Assembly (NCBI RefSeq): GCF_014844035.1
Contig: NZ_CP062159.1
Location: 3,906,001-3,970,000, forward strand
Direction: 5' to 3'
Length of the DNA: 64,000 bases
Source of the DNA: Flavobacterium sp. MDT1-60
Lineage (GTDB): Bacteria > Bacteroidota > Bacteroidia > Flavobacteriales > Flavobacteriaceae
This document shows positions 17,512 to 26,269 of the stretch, piece by piece. Numbering within the stretch: the stretch's first letter is position 1; each line of letters starts with the position of its first letter. A program made the translations under genes and the position numbers. The notes beneath the pieces are model-generated. The model was given only the letters and a program-made list of their open reading frames with translations. It did not search any database and was not told the DNA's origin.

Positions 17512-18348
17512 ATGACAGTACTTACGTTTACCCTGATTATGCTTCTTGGTGCTTTTTTAGCAGGTTTTATTGGTTCATTATCAGGTTTAGGAGGCGGTAT
17601 CATTATTATTCCGCTTTTAACTGTCATTTTAGGAGTTGATATTCATTATGCCATCGGTGCCGCTTTGGTTTCTGTAATCGCTACTTCCTCCGGTTCTGCC
17701 GCTGCTTATGTGCGGGAAGGAATTACCAATATGCGTTTGGGAATTTTCCTCGAAATTGCTACCACTATTGGGGCTGTTTGCGGCGCACTTCTTTCAACTA
17801 TTGCTCCTACTTCATTTATTGCCGTTTTATTCGGTATGACTTTGATCTTTTCTGCGATTAATTCCCTTCGAAAAAAAGAAGAACATATTGTTTTGGAATC
17901 AAGTCCGTTAGCCAAAAAACTAAGACTTCAGGGCACTTATCCCTCGCATAATGGTGAAGTCATCCGTTATGGAACCAAAAATGTAATTGGTGGTTTCAGT
18001 ATGATGGGAATTGCCGGAATGATGTCGGGTTTACTCGGAATTGGTTCAGGTGCTTTTAAAGTAATTGCAATGGATAATATTATGAAGATTCCGTTTAAAG
18101 TTTCAACTACAACCAGCAATTTTATGATGGGTGTTACGGCAATGGCGAGTTCTGTAATTTATATTCAGAAAGGCTATATTGAGCCCGGAATTTGTATGCC
18201 GGTGGTTATTGGCGTTTTGTTTGGTGCTATGGCCGGAGCAAAAGTATTGGTAAAAACAAACCCTAAAAAACTAAGGATCTTTTTTGCCTGCCTGATTTTT
18301 GTTTTGGCAGTAAATATGATTTATAACGGACTAAATGGAAAAATCTAA
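17512..18348 (+). CDS. TauE/SafE-family membrane permease
   Basis: 278 residues from the ATG at 17512; a TTG three codons upstream is open but adds only three residues. About eight membrane helices in two homologous halves, with Gly-rich turns typical of TauE/SafE: first half GFIGSLSGLGGGIIIIPLL, second half MSGLLGIGSGAFKVIAM. The family exports or imports sulfite, sulfoacetate, taurine-derived anions or other organic anions. The stop overlaps the start of the DUF1634 gene by 14 bp, so both are one translational unit, a pairing often seen in Bacteria and Archaea. Substrate unknown: no sulfur gene lies nearby. Confidence 0.92.
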   Translation: MTVLTFTLIMLLGAFLAGFIGSLSGLGGGIIIIPLLTVILGVDIHYAIGAALVSVIATSSGSAAAYVREGITNMRLGIFLEIATTIGAVCGALLSTIAPTSFIAVLFGMTLIFSAINSLRKKEEHIVLESSPLAKKLRLQGTYPSHNGEVIRYGTKNVIGGFSMMGIAGMMSGLLGIGSGAFKVIAMDNIMKIPFKVSTTTSNFMMGVTAMASSVIYIQKGYIEPGICMPVVIGVLFGAMAGAKVLVKTNPKKLRIFFACLIFVLAVNMIYNGLNGKI

Positions 18349-18742
18349 CAGTATGCAGCAAGAAAAATTCGGAGAAAAAGATTTTCAAACCATAATAGGA
18401 AATTTATTGCGCTACGGCGTTTGGATCTCATTATCAGTCGCTTTTATTGGGGGAATCGTTTATTTGATGGGACATAGTACAGATATTGAAAATTACGCTG
18501 TCTTTCATGAAAATGACCGAAATATATTTGAAGTGGTTTCTGATGTTTATCAGGGTGTTATTCAGGGAAAAGGTGAATCACTGATCTTCTTCGGAATCAT
18601 TTTGCTTTTTCTGACACCTGTATTTCGCGTTTTGCTTTCTTTATTTTCTTTCCTTCTGGAGAAAGATTATCTTTATGTTGTTATTACGCTGATTGTTATC
18701 CTGATTATTTTGATCAGTGTTTCGTTTGGCTTCTCTCATTAG
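18335..18742 (+). CDS. DUF1634 small membrane protein, TauE partner
   Basis: 135 residues with three hydrophobic helices (about 28-48, 85-108, 112-134) and the DUF1634 pattern LLRYGVWISLSVAFIGG and GIILLFLTPVFRVLLSLFSFLLEKDYLYVVITLIVILI. DUF1634 genes usually follow TauE/SafE genes, as here with a 14-bp overlap. A role as subunit or modulator of the permease is inferred from that pairing. Confidence 0.88.
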   Translation: MEKSNSMQQEKFGEKDFQTIIGNLLRYGVWISLSVAFIGGIVYLMGHSTDIENYAVFHENDRNIFEVVSDVYQGVIQGKGESLIFFGIILLFLTPVFRVLLSLFSFLLEKDYLYVVITLIVILIILISVSFGFSH

Positions 18743-18750
18743 TCATCGCT

Positions 18751-18900
18751 TTAGGCTGTAAGCTATAGGCTATAGGCTTCCAAAAAAGCTTAAAGCCTAT
18801 TACCTATAATCTTAAGCTAAAAATAAAAATAAAATCTGCTATAAGTGTTAGCTGCAAGCTTTCCAAAAAAGCTTAAAGCCTATAGCGTATAGCCTAAAGC
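18751..18900. repeat. Dispersed repeat of the TATAGGC/GCCTATA type, two units
   Basis: Two similar units face each other with internal pairing: AGCTATAGGC...CCAAAAAAGCTTAAAGCCTAT (about 18759-18805) and GCAAGCTTTCCAAAAAAGCTTAAAGCCTATAG (about 18852-18890). Text of this kind is spread over the window, and part of the czcB signal-peptide coding region resembles it. Confidence 0.6.
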
Positions 18901-18909
18901 CTTAAAAAA

Positions 18910-19929
18910 ATGGAAATAGGAATTGACAGTTTTGCTTCGGCAATGTACGGTAGTAACAATTTGAGTAGCGTTGATGCAATGGAACAATTACTCCAAAGAA
19001 TTGAACTTGCCGATCAGGTTGGTTTGGATGTTTTTGGTATTGGGGAACATCATAAAAAAGAGTTTTTAGATTCTGCAACTGTAGTAATATTAAGTGCTGC
19101 GGCTGCGAGAACAAAAAACATTCGACTGGCTAGTGCTGTTTCGGTTCTAAGCGCTGCAGATCCGGTAAGGGTATATCAAAGTTTTGCTACTTTGGATTTG
19201 ATTTCAAAAGGAAGAGCAGAAATTGTTGTGAGCCGTGGTTCTTCTATTGAAGCCTATCCTCTTTTCGGATTTAATCTGAATGATTATGATGCGCTTTTTA
19301 AGGAGAAATTAGAACTATTTCTACAAATTCGCGATAATGAATTTGTAACCTGGTCAGGAAAATTCCGTCCTGCAATAAATAATCTTCCAATTTATCCGAG
19401 GACATTACAGGAAAAATTACCTGTTTGGCTGGGTGTTGGAGGAACTCCGGAATCTTTTGTAAGAGCAGGAAGTCTGGGTTTACCCTTAATGGTCGCTATT
19501 ATTGGAGGGCAAACGCATCGTTTTCGCCCTTTAATCGATTTATATCGCGAAGCAGGAAAAGCAGCAGGTTATAAACCAAAAGAACTAAAAGTAGGTATAC
19601 ACTCGCCGGGTTTTGTTGGAAGTACAACTGAAAAAGCTATAGAAGAATACTACCCAGGTTATGCCGAACTTTGGACAAAATTAGGGTTAGAACGTGGCTG
19701 GCCGCCAGTTACCAAAGCCAAATTTGACGGACTGATTGATGATGATGGCGTTTTAATTGTTGGAAGTCCGGAACGTGTTGTCGAAAAATTATTAAGACAC
19801 AGCGAATCTCTTGGCGGTGTAGACCGATTTACTTTCCAAATGGATAATGCGGGACTTACACATAAACAATTAATGAATGCGATAGAACTTATTGGTACAA
19901 AAGTAATTCCTTTAATTCATAAGGGGTAA
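18910..19929 (+). CDS. LLM-class flavin-dependent oxidoreductase
   Basis: 339 residues with the bacterial luciferase-like fold. N-terminal strand MEIGIDSF, the segment GLDVFGIGEHHKKEF (the EHH form is typical), the substrate/flavin region VVSRGSSIEAYPLFGF and PVWLGVGGTPESFVRAGSLGLPLMVAIIGG. Members oxidise diverse substrates with reduced FMN or F420; many in this subgroup are annotated only as LLM oxidoreductases. No flavin reductase lies next to it. Monocistronic, ending at the strong terminator 20024-20064. Substrate unknown. Confidence 0.9.
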   Translation: MEIGIDSFASAMYGSNNLSSVDAMEQLLQRIELADQVGLDVFGIGEHHKKEFLDSATVVILSAAAARTKNIRLASAVSVLSAADPVRVYQSFATLDLISKGRAEIVVSRGSSIEAYPLFGFNLNDYDALFKEKLELFLQIRDNEFVTWSGKFRPAINNLPIYPRTLQEKLPVWLGVGGTPESFVRAGSLGLPLMVAIIGGQTHRFRPLIDLYREAGKAAGYKPKELKVGIHSPGFVGSTTEKAIEEYYPGYAELWTKLGLERGWPPVTKAKFDGLIDDDGVLIVGSPERVVEKLLRHSESLGGVDRFTFQMDNAGLTHKQLMNAIELIGTKVIPLIHKG

Positions 19930-20023
19930 TTTTTGCCACAGATTGTAAAGATTAAAAAGATTTTATTACACACTAAGAAACTAAATCTTTGAACCTTTGT
20001 CACTCTGCCCCTTTGAACCTATT

Positions 20024-20064
20024 ACATACAAAAACATCCGCCATTGGCGGATGTTTTTGTATGT
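20024..20064. terminator. Strong bidirectional terminator
   Basis: ACATACAAAAACATCCGCC pairs with GGCGGATGTTTTTGTATGT around ATT. It lies between the convergent oxidoreductase and TonB-receptor genes. Confidence 0.88.
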
Positions 20065-20076
20065 AATATTTAAAAA

Positions 20077-22524
20077 CTAGAATTTATAAGTTACCCCGAC
20101 TCTAAAGTTTCTTGGTGCTTCTGTTTGCCAGTAATAAGCAGAAAGCCACTGATAATACGAACCACTGTAAAGGTATTTATCTAAAATATTGAAAACATTT
20201 GCCGTAACTTTTACTTTTCCTGTTTCATAAGATAAACCTCCGTCTAATTTAAAGTAAGATGGTAATTTTTGAAGTCCTTCGCTCCAGGTATCTGTTTGAC
20301 GTCCGTCAAGGAAAGTTCCTCCTAAAGAAACTCCAAATCCTTTAATTTTTCCGCTTTGAACCGTATAATTTAACCATGCGTTTGCTGTGTGTTTTGAATA
20401 TCCAGGAACAATATCTCCTTTGTTAATACCGGTTGCAGCAGAAACTGCCGGATCAACTTCATTTACGATAGACTCGGTAAAAGCATAATTTGCAATTAAA
20501 TTAAGTCCGTCGAATAGTTTTCCCCTTAAATCGAGCTCAATTCCTTGTGCTCTTTTCTCTCCTAAAACAACACTATATTGCTCTCCCGGTGTATTAGCCG
20601 GATCAGAAGTGAGTTCGTTTTTCTTTAAAATGCTGTAAGCTGCTAAAGTAGTACTCCATGAACCGTCAAACCAGTCTTTTTTGATACCAAATTCAACGTT
20701 ATTACCCGTTAATGGTTTTACACTTTCACCGCTTTTAATAATTCCTGATTGTGGTGTAAAAGCCTGATCATATAATCCATAAACAGCAAGACTTTCAGTC
20801 ACCGAATAACTAATTCCGATACGTGGTGTAATATGGCTATCGGAAATTGGAGCTCCACCCCAGCTTGCCTGACTAATCCAGGTATATCTTCCTGCAAGTG
20901 TCAGTCTCAATTTATTTTGAAAGAAACCAATTTCGTCCTGAATATATCCTGCTGCATACTCTGAACTCATTAAACCTCCAGCATTTTTAGCTCTGATTGA
21001 AAGTGGAGTTGTATGATCAAAATCAGGGAAACCATTAGATGGCGTTCCATAATTTGGGCTATTAACATTGAATGGATTATCAACAGTATCAAGATCATGA
21101 GATTGTCCCCAATCTGCCGCATAATCTTTGCTTCCTAAATCGACACCACCTAAAATTTTGTGGCTAACAGATCCTGTATTGAATTTTCCATTTAGGAAAA
21201 TTTGCCCTAAATACATATTACTTTCTGCATCCCAGATTCCTACATTACGAATAATTTCACCAGCAGCTAGAGTTCCTTCCGGTACACCGTTAAAATCTCT
21301 GTCTACAGGACCCGGACCAACAACACCTGGCCAGGAACTGTATCCTTGTTGAAGGTATTTAAAATATGAAGTTTGTGCAGTCAATTTCCAGTTGTCATCA
21401 AATTTATGCTCGAACATAAGGTAACCACTGTGGTCTTGTATGTTTGTATCTGGCAAGCCAGGCTGTGTCATGGTAAATCCTACAGGCAAAGTTCCATATC
21501 CTTCAGACGCAGGTCCGAAAACATAGTATGAACCAACTTCAGTCATATTTGCGTACTGAAAATTATATTCGGCAGTAATTTTTGTTTTATCATCAACCTG
21601 ATATGAAATTACCGGAGCAAGTACATAACGATTATTGTGCTCAAATGCACGGTGAGAACCTTTATTTTGAGCAGCTGCATTAAATCTGTACAATAATTTT
21701 CCTTTTTTATCTAATTTACCATCAAGATCGATACTAACTCTATAAAAATCATAGCTTCCACCTAGTACAGAAACTTCTCCTTTTGTAATTCCGGTTGGTT
21801 TTTTAGTCACTACATTGTAAAGTCCGCTTGGATCTCCACTTGAAAGCATGAATCCTGCTGGTCCTTTTACGAATTCGATATGATCTACAAAACTCATATC
21901 TTCCGTTAATGGCCCCCAGAAAGAAGAAACTACATTAAATCCGTTACGGAAAGCCTGAATTTGCGAACCACGCATGGTTATATTAGTGTACAAATCGCCC
22001 CAGTGCTCTAAACGTACAGCACCACTCACGTTACGAATTACACCGTCGCTCATACTTGTAATTTGCTGATCTTTTAGAGTCTGACCACTAATGATTTGTA
22101 TGTTTTGCGGAATCTCTAAAACTGGTGTTTGAAGACGTAATGACAAAGAAGGTTTGTCTTGCTTGTATTTATTTTTTGTAATAACAACTTCTTCAAGATC
22201 TTCCTGACTTTCAGAAAGCGAGAAATTTTTAGTCGTAGTTTGTTTCGATTTTACAACAATATTATCTTCAAATGCATGAATTCCTACAGCACGAATGCTA
22301 ATTACATAACTTCCTGGTTTCACACTTTTAATCTCGTATTGTCCATTTGAATTAGTAATGGCAGTATATTTTGTTCCTTTAAGAGCAACGGCAATGTTTT
22401 CTGCAGGGACATTTCCACTTAAGGAAACTTTTCCGCTAACTTTTCCCAGCTCCTGGCTCATCATGTTTAATGATGTTAAAAGCAACGTAAAAAAGAAAAC
22501 TTTTTTGGTAGTATTTATGTTCAT
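20077..22524 (-). CDS. TonB-dependent siderophore-type receptor
   Basis: 815 residues. Signal peptide (1-23, cleavage near MSQE), a CarboxypepD_reg-like beta-sandwich (about 26-110, ISIRAVGIHAFEDNIVVKSK), a short linker with the TonB-box-like stretch EEVVITKNKYKQ, a plug domain (about 125-240, PEIPQNIQIISGQTLKDQQ-like region and FVDHIEFVKGPAGFMLSSGDPSGLYNVVTKKP) and a 22-strand barrel ending in FRVGVTYKF with the terminal Phe needed for outer membrane insertion. The plug form fits the FhuA/FpvA siderophore group. It should import ferric siderophores with TonB energy. The upstream promoter (22551-22582) has a Fur-like AT-rich inverted repeat beside it. No siderophore synthesis genes are in the window. 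Confidence 0.93.
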   Translation of the reverse strand: MNINTTKKVFFFTLLLTSLNMMSQELGKVSGKVSLSGNVPAENIAVALKGTKYTAITNSNGQYEIKSVKPGSYVISIRAVGIHAFEDNIVVKSKQTTTKNFSLSESQEDLEEVVITKNKYKQDKPSLSLRLQTPVLEIPQNIQIISGQTLKDQQITSMSDGVIRNVSGAVRLEHWGDLYTNITMRGSQIQAFRNGFNVVSSFWGPLTEDMSFVDHIEFVKGPAGFMLSSGDPSGLYNVVTKKPTGITKGEVSVLGGSYDFYRVSIDLDGKLDKKGKLLYRFNAAAQNKGSHRAFEHNNRYVLAPVISYQVDDKTKITAEYNFQYANMTEVGSYYVFGPASEGYGTLPVGFTMTQPGLPDTNIQDHSGYLMFEHKFDDNWKLTAQTSYFKYLQQGYSSWPGVVGPGPVDRDFNGVPEGTLAAGEIIRNVGIWDAESNMYLGQIFLNGKFNTGSVSHKILGGVDLGSKDYAADWGQSHDLDTVDNPFNVNSPNYGTPSNGFPDFDHTTPLSIRAKNAGGLMSSEYAAGYIQDEIGFFQNKLRLTLAGRYTWISQASWGGAPISDSHITPRIGISYSVTESLAVYGLYDQAFTPQSGIIKSGESVKPLTGNNVEFGIKKDWFDGSWSTTLAAYSILKKNELTSDPANTPGEQYSVVLGEKRAQGIELDLRGKLFDGLNLIANYAFTESIVNEVDPAVSAATGINKGDIVPGYSKHTANAWLNYTVQSGKIKGFGVSLGGTFLDGRQTDTWSEGLQKLPSYFKLDGGLSYETGKVKVTANVFNILDKYLYSGSYYQWLSAYYWQTEAPRNFRVGVTYKF

Positions 22525-22550
22525 TTTAGTAAGGTGTTAAATTTCGTTGG

Positions 22551-22605
22551 CAAAAGTAATCCCTAATATTTGGTTTTCCAAATTATTTTTAATCATTCTA
22601 AATAA
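22551..22605 (-). promoter_or_regulatory. Promoter and Fur-like box of the TonB receptor gene
   Basis: On the minus strand TACTTTTG (22558-22551) fits the -7 consensus, and TTTG (22582-22579) lies 20 bases upstream at -33. Next to it, 22583-22605 holds an imperfect AT-rich inverted repeat (TTATTT-AGAATGATTAA-AAATAA) in the position of a Fur box. Promoter match is seen; the regulator is inferred from the siderophore role. Confidence 0.5.
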
Positions 22606-22653
22606 AAATAGTTATTGTTTTTAAATAACATTTGTATGAACCTGAGTACCAAT

Positions 22654-22685
22654 AAAAAACCTGTCTCATTTTTGAAACAGGTTTT
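22654..22685. terminator. Terminator-like hairpin in a divergent spacer
   Basis: AAAAAACCTGT-N10-ACAGGTTTT. It lies between two genes that start in opposite directions, so no neighbouring gene needs it; it may end a short transcript or be left from a lost gene. Confidence 0.6.
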
Positions 22686-22846
22686 CGCACATTTTTTCAA
22701 TTATAATAAAATGAAAAAATGTGGTAATTAAAGAATGAGCTAATTTGGTAGTTAGAAAATTTAAAAATTCAATTATCTAATCGGCACATTTCCTAATTGA
22801 CACATTTCTAATTATCTTTATTCTTCAAAACAAATCCAGTTCTAAG

Positions 22847-24127
22847 ATGAATAATAGCAATACAATCAGAAAAGTCGCCATTGTTGGTTATAACCGAATT
22901 CCGTTTGCACGGGCAAATACGGCCTACGCCAATGTGGGAAATCAGGAAATGATGACTGCAGCCTTAAACGGACTTATTGATAAATACAATTTAAAAGGTC
23001 AATTATTAGGCGAAGTAGTCGGCGGCGCTGTGATTAAACATACTTACGACAGCAATTTGATTCGGGAATGTGTCATGAAAACAGCTCTCGATCCTGCAAC
23101 CCCAGCCTGTGATTTACAGCAAGCCTGCGATACCGGAATCGAAAGCGCTATTTATATTGCCAATAAAATTGCTCTCGGACAAATTGAATCCGGAATTGCC
23201 GGAGGTGTTGATTCCATCAGCGATATGCCAATTGCCGTTAGTGAAAAACTGAGAAAAATTCTGCTTAATGCACGACAGGCAAAATCATTGGGAGAAAAAA
23301 TTAAAACGTTTTTAAAACTTCGTCCCGCAGATTTAACGCCTTTGGTTCCACGAAATGAGGAATCACAAACCGGACTTTCAATGGGAGGCCACACCGAAAT
23401 TACAGCCAAACATTATCAAATTTCGAGAGAAGATCAGGATAATTTGGCGCTTAAAAGTCATTTGAATATGGCAAAAGCCTATGATGAAGGTTTTTTTGAT
23501 GATATGATTACGCCTTTCAACGGATTGGATAAAGATAATAATCTCAGAAAAGACAGCTCGATTGAAAAATTAGCCAAATTAAATCCAGCCTTTGATAAGG
23601 CAAACGGAACATTAACGGCAGGTAATTCAACACCGCTTACAGACGGAGCCTCATGCATACTTTTAGCCAGTGAAGATTGGGCAAAAGAACGCGGGCTTCC
23701 GATTTTAGCTTACATCACTTTTGCTGAAGTTGCCGCTATTGAATATGTAAAAAATCAACAAAATCTTTTACTGGCTCCTTTATTTGCAGCTAGCAGAATG
23801 CTCGAAAAAGCCGGCTTGAATCTGCAGGATTTTGATTATTACGAAATTCACGAAGCATTTGCTGCACAAGTTTTAGCAACATTAAAAATTTGGGAAAGTC
23901 CTGAATTGAGTGCTCAAATAGGTTTAAAGAAAACACTTGGCGCAATAGACAGAGAAAAACTGAATGTAAAAGGAAGCAGTTTGGCAGCAGCGCACCCTTT
24001 TGCCGCAACAGGTGGAAGAATTATTGGCGTTATGGCGAAATTATTAAATGAAAAAGGTTCAGGAAGAGGATTTATTTCAATTTGTGCCGCTGGAGGACAG
24101 GGAATTACGATGATTATTGAAAAATAA
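22847..24127 (+). CDS. Acetyl-CoA C-acyltransferase (thiolase), FadI-like
   Basis: 426 residues. Thiolase landmarks are complete: the nucleophilic Cys in LQQACDTGIESAI, the His of EIHEAFAAQVL, and the C-terminal Cys of SICAAGGQGITMII, plus AAHPFAATGGRI. The long form with RNEESQTGLSMGGHTEI fits the FadI/trifunctional-beta group of 3-ketoacyl-CoA thiolases rather than the 390-residue biosynthetic type. It should cleave 3-ketoacyl-CoA in beta-oxidation or run in reverse. The usual hydratase/dehydrogenase partner (FadJ) is not adjacent, so this copy stands alone and may be a second, specialised thiolase. Confidence 0.9.
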   Translation: MNNSNTIRKVAIVGYNRIPFARANTAYANVGNQEMMTAALNGLIDKYNLKGQLLGEVVGGAVIKHTYDSNLIRECVMKTALDPATPACDLQQACDTGIESAIYIANKIALGQIESGIAGGVDSISDMPIAVSEKLRKILLNARQAKSLGEKIKTFLKLRPADLTPLVPRNEESQTGLSMGGHTEITAKHYQISREDQDNLALKSHLNMAKAYDEGFFDDMITPFNGLDKDNNLRKDSSIEKLAKLNPAFDKANGTLTAGNSTPLTDGASCILLASEDWAKERGLPILAYITFAEVAAIEYVKNQQNLLLAPLFAASRMLEKAGLNLQDFDYYEIHEAFAAQVLATLKIWESPELSAQIGLKKTLGAIDREKLNVKGSSLAAAHPFAATGGRIIGVMAKLLNEKGSGRGFISICAAGGQGITMIIEK

Positions 24128-24154
24128 TATTTTGAAACATTTTTGGTCTCATTA

Positions 24155-24235
24155 TAAAAATCCGATGAATCTGAGAGATCTGCGAGAGTAATTTTTTCAC
24201 GCAGATCTAGCAGATTTGACAGATTTTTTTTGATT
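24155..24235. repeat. Dispersed repeat (CACGCAGAT / ATCTGC type)
   Basis: Contains GATCTGCGAGAG and CACGCAGATCTAGCAGATTTGACAGATTT. The same words build the inverted repeats at 31910-32111. It lies between the convergent thiolase and azoreductase genes and may act as a weak terminator. Confidence 0.6.
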
Positions 24236-24239
24236 TTTC

Positions 24240-24851
24240 TTAAAAAGCAAATTCTTCCACACTAGCTAAAGCCTTCGGTAAAGCACTCTCTGCAAAATCA
24301 GGAATTGCAGTTCCTTCAACTCTGAAAGTTGTAATATCCATAATTCCTAAAAATCCTAATACAGTTCGCAAATACGACTCTGAAAAGTCATAACTTTTAT
24401 AAGGCCCCTCAGAAAATATAGCTCCTGAAGCAATAGATAAAAATACTTTTTTATCTGTTAATAATCCCTTTGGTCCGTTCTCATCATAACTAAAAGTCTT
24501 ACCTGCCCTCGCAACCTGATCGATCCAGCCTTTTAATACTGCCGGAATTCCAAAATTATAAAGTGGTACACCAATTACAATAATATCGGCTTCCAAAACA
24601 TCTTTTATTGCTGCATCTGAATATTTAAGAGCCTCTTTTTGGTCTTCTGTATGAAGTTCTGCAGGCGTATAAATTGCACTTATATGCAAATCAGTCAAAT
24701 ATGGCAAAGGTGTTTTTGAGAGATCAAGTGTATTTACCTCAATCTCTGTATAAATATTTGTCAGTTTCTCAATAACTGCATTGGATAATTGATTACTAAA
24801 AGAAGTATCGCCTTTGATACTTGTTACTATATTCAGGATTCTTTTACTCAT
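24240..24851 (-). CDS. azoR: FMN-dependent NADH-azoreductase (AzoR-like)
   Basis: 203 residues, flavodoxin-like fold. Features: N-terminal phosphate loop region (ILNIVTSIKGDTSFSNQLS), PLYNFGIPAVLKGWIDQVARAGKTF, the classical AzoR segment for FMN and dimer contact, and SIASGAIFSEG. The enzyme reduces quinones and azo compounds by two electrons using NADH, protecting from electrophile and thiol stress. It is divergent from an HxlR-type regulator gene; the shared space holds a -7 element for this gene (TAAGTTTG, 24885-24878) and a large inverted repeat just upstream, so control by that regulator is very likely, as known for YodB/AzoR pairs in Bacillus. Confidence 0.92.
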   Translation of the reverse strand: MSKRILNIVTSIKGDTSFSNQLSNAVIEKLTNIYTEIEVNTLDLSKTPLPYLTDLHISAIYTPAELHTEDQKEALKYSDAAIKDVLEADIIVIGVPLYNFGIPAVLKGWIDQVARAGKTFSYDENGPKGLLTDKKVFLSIASGAIFSEGPYKSYDFSESYLRTVLGFLGIMDITTFRVEGTAIPDFAESALPKALASVEEFAF

Positions 24852-24877
24852 TTTTATATTTGTTTAGTTTTACAATA

Positions 24878-24949
24878 CAAACTTATCTACATTTACTATC
24901 TCTTTTATAGTACTATCCTAATGGATAGCGCTATCATTAAGGATAGTAA
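24878..24949. promoter_or_regulatory. Shared control region of azoR and the HxlR-type gene
   Basis: Minus-strand -7 element TAAGTTTG (24885-24878) for the azoreductase gene. The inverted repeat TACTATCC...GGATAGTA (24911-24949), with internal GGATAGC/GCTATC arms, lies about where the -33 region and upstream contacts would be. HxlR-family dimers bind such repeats. Confidence 0.55.
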
Positions 24950-24959
24950 TACGATAATT

Positions 24960-25292
24960 ATGAAAGAAGCGTGTACAGGAGCTTTACTGCCAGTAAGAGA
25001 TGCTTTGGAAGTCTTAAGTGGCAGATGGAAACTCCCTATTTTAATTGCTTTGTCTGACCGACCAAAACGATTCAAGGAGATCTCTAAGGATATTGACGGA
25101 ATTACAGATAAAATGCTTTCTAAAGAACTCAAAGATCTGGAAATAAACAAATTGGTAACCAGAACCGTTTATGATACATTCCCGCCAACTGTTGAATATG
25201 CAAGAACAGAGCACAGCCAATCTTTAACGCCTGTTATAATGGCATTAAAAGACTGGGGAACCTTACATCGCAAAGAAATTATTGGGAAATAA
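24960..25292 (+). CDS. HxlR-family transcriptional regulator
   Basis: 110 residues from the ATG at 24960. Single winged-helix domain with the HxlR signature: a Cys near the N-terminus (KEACTGALLPVRDALEVLSGRWKLPIL), KRFKEISKDIDGITDKMLSKELKDLE and the wing TVYDTFPPTVEYARTEHSQSL. The N-terminal Cys is the redox or electrophile sensor in YodB/QsrR/HypR-type members. An ATG at 24921 is also in frame but would start inside the inverted repeat that looks like the operator, so the later start is preferred. It should repress the divergent azoreductase gene until a quinone or similar compound modifies the Cys. Confidence 0.9.
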   Translation: MKEACTGALLPVRDALEVLSGRWKLPILIALSDRPKRFKEISKDIDGITDKMLSKELKDLEINKLVTRTVYDTFPPTVEYARTEHSQSLTPVIMALKDWGTLHRKEIIGK

Positions 25293-25618
25293 GTTGCTGA
25301 GACCCTATTCTTAAGGTTCTGAGATGCTGAGATGAAAGCTACAAACTTTGCGCCTCTGTGCCTTTGCGTGAATTTTTACATTGCTGAAAAAAAAATCATG
25401 CAATCCGAAAGAAAAACTAACCACTTTGCCTCTGTGCCTTTTTCGTGATTAAAAACATTTTTTATAGATTATTCGCAATTTATGCTATTCAAAAAGCGCA
25501 TAATTTTCTATTGTCGTATTTTTAAAAAAGCAACAGTAAAAAAAGGATTTCATAATATACAACTAAACATATTTTCTGTAGTTTTATGGTCTGATCCCCC
25601 AAATAAAATCAGTACATA
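25293..25618. repeat. Intergenic stretch of dispersed repeats
   Basis: 326 bases without a gene. 25320-25455 holds repeat words such as ACTTTGCGCCTCTGTGCCTTTGCGTGA and, again, CACTTTGCCTCTGTGCC. The rest up to the DUF1810 start is AT-rich with no further structure seen. Confidence 0.55.
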
Positions 25619-26053
25619 ATGGCTTACAATAACAATCAATTAATGCGTTTTTTAGACGCGCAGAACAAGTTATACCTTTCAGCTCTTTCTGAAATTAAAA
25701 AAGGTAAAAAAGAATCTCCCTGGATGTGGTTTGTTTTTCCTCAGATTAAAGGATTTGGATCCTGCGATACTTCAAAATTCTACGAAATCAAAAATGCCGA
25801 TGAAGCAATTGCTTTTTTAGAGCATCCAATTCTGGGAAAACATCTTATTGAAATTACAGAAGAATTAATCAAAACAGAAGAAAAAACAGCAACAGAAATA
25901 TTTGGAAATCCGGATGACGAAAAATTGCAATCCTGTCTGACTTTGTTTGCCAGTATTCAAAATACAGAACCGGTTTTTCAGGAAGCCCTGCACAAATATT
26001 TTGATGGCTCATCTGACTTTCATACGCTGCAATTATTATACAGTAATTTATAG
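25619..26053 (+). CDS. DUF1810 family protein
   Basis: 144 residues. The pattern is that of DUF1810: N-terminal QLMRFLDAQNKLYLSALSEIKKGKKESPWMWFVFPQIKGFG, then FYEIKNADEAIAFLEHPILGKHL and a C-terminal helix with SCLTLFASI and FQEALHKYF. Soluble, no signal peptide. Known members form a small helical fold; no function has been established. Monocistronic as far as can be seen. Confidence 0.88.
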   Translation: MAYNNNQLMRFLDAQNKLYLSALSEIKKGKKESPWMWFVFPQIKGFGSCDTSKFYEIKNADEAIAFLEHPILGKHLIEITEELIKTEEKTATEIFGNPDDEKLQSCLTLFASIQNTEPVFQEALHKYFDGSSDFHTLQLLYSNL

Positions 26054-26060
26054 TTCTTAA

Positions 26061-26159
26061 CTATTTTGTCTTCTTGCTTACTCTCTCCGGATAATCAGGA
26101 TTGGTATTTGATTTTCTATAATCCAGCAAAGGATTTTTTAGCAAATGTTTGATAATAAT
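26061..26159 (-). pseudogene. Possible 3' remnant of a lost gene
   Basis: A minus-strand frame reads about 32 residues of natural-looking sequence (KHLLKNPLLDYRKSNTNPDY then PERVSKKTK and stop) but is closed upstream by a stop and has no ATG. The composition looks like the C-terminus of a real protein. Family not recognised. This may also be chance. Confidence 0.25.
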
Positions 26160-26269
26160 TTACTATTCCTGCATTGAAGTATAAAATAGTTTCGGGGTGA
26201 AATTAAAAAGATGATTTTTTAAATTTGTTTGGAAACGAAAGAAGCTTCTTCTTTTAAAAAAATGCTATT

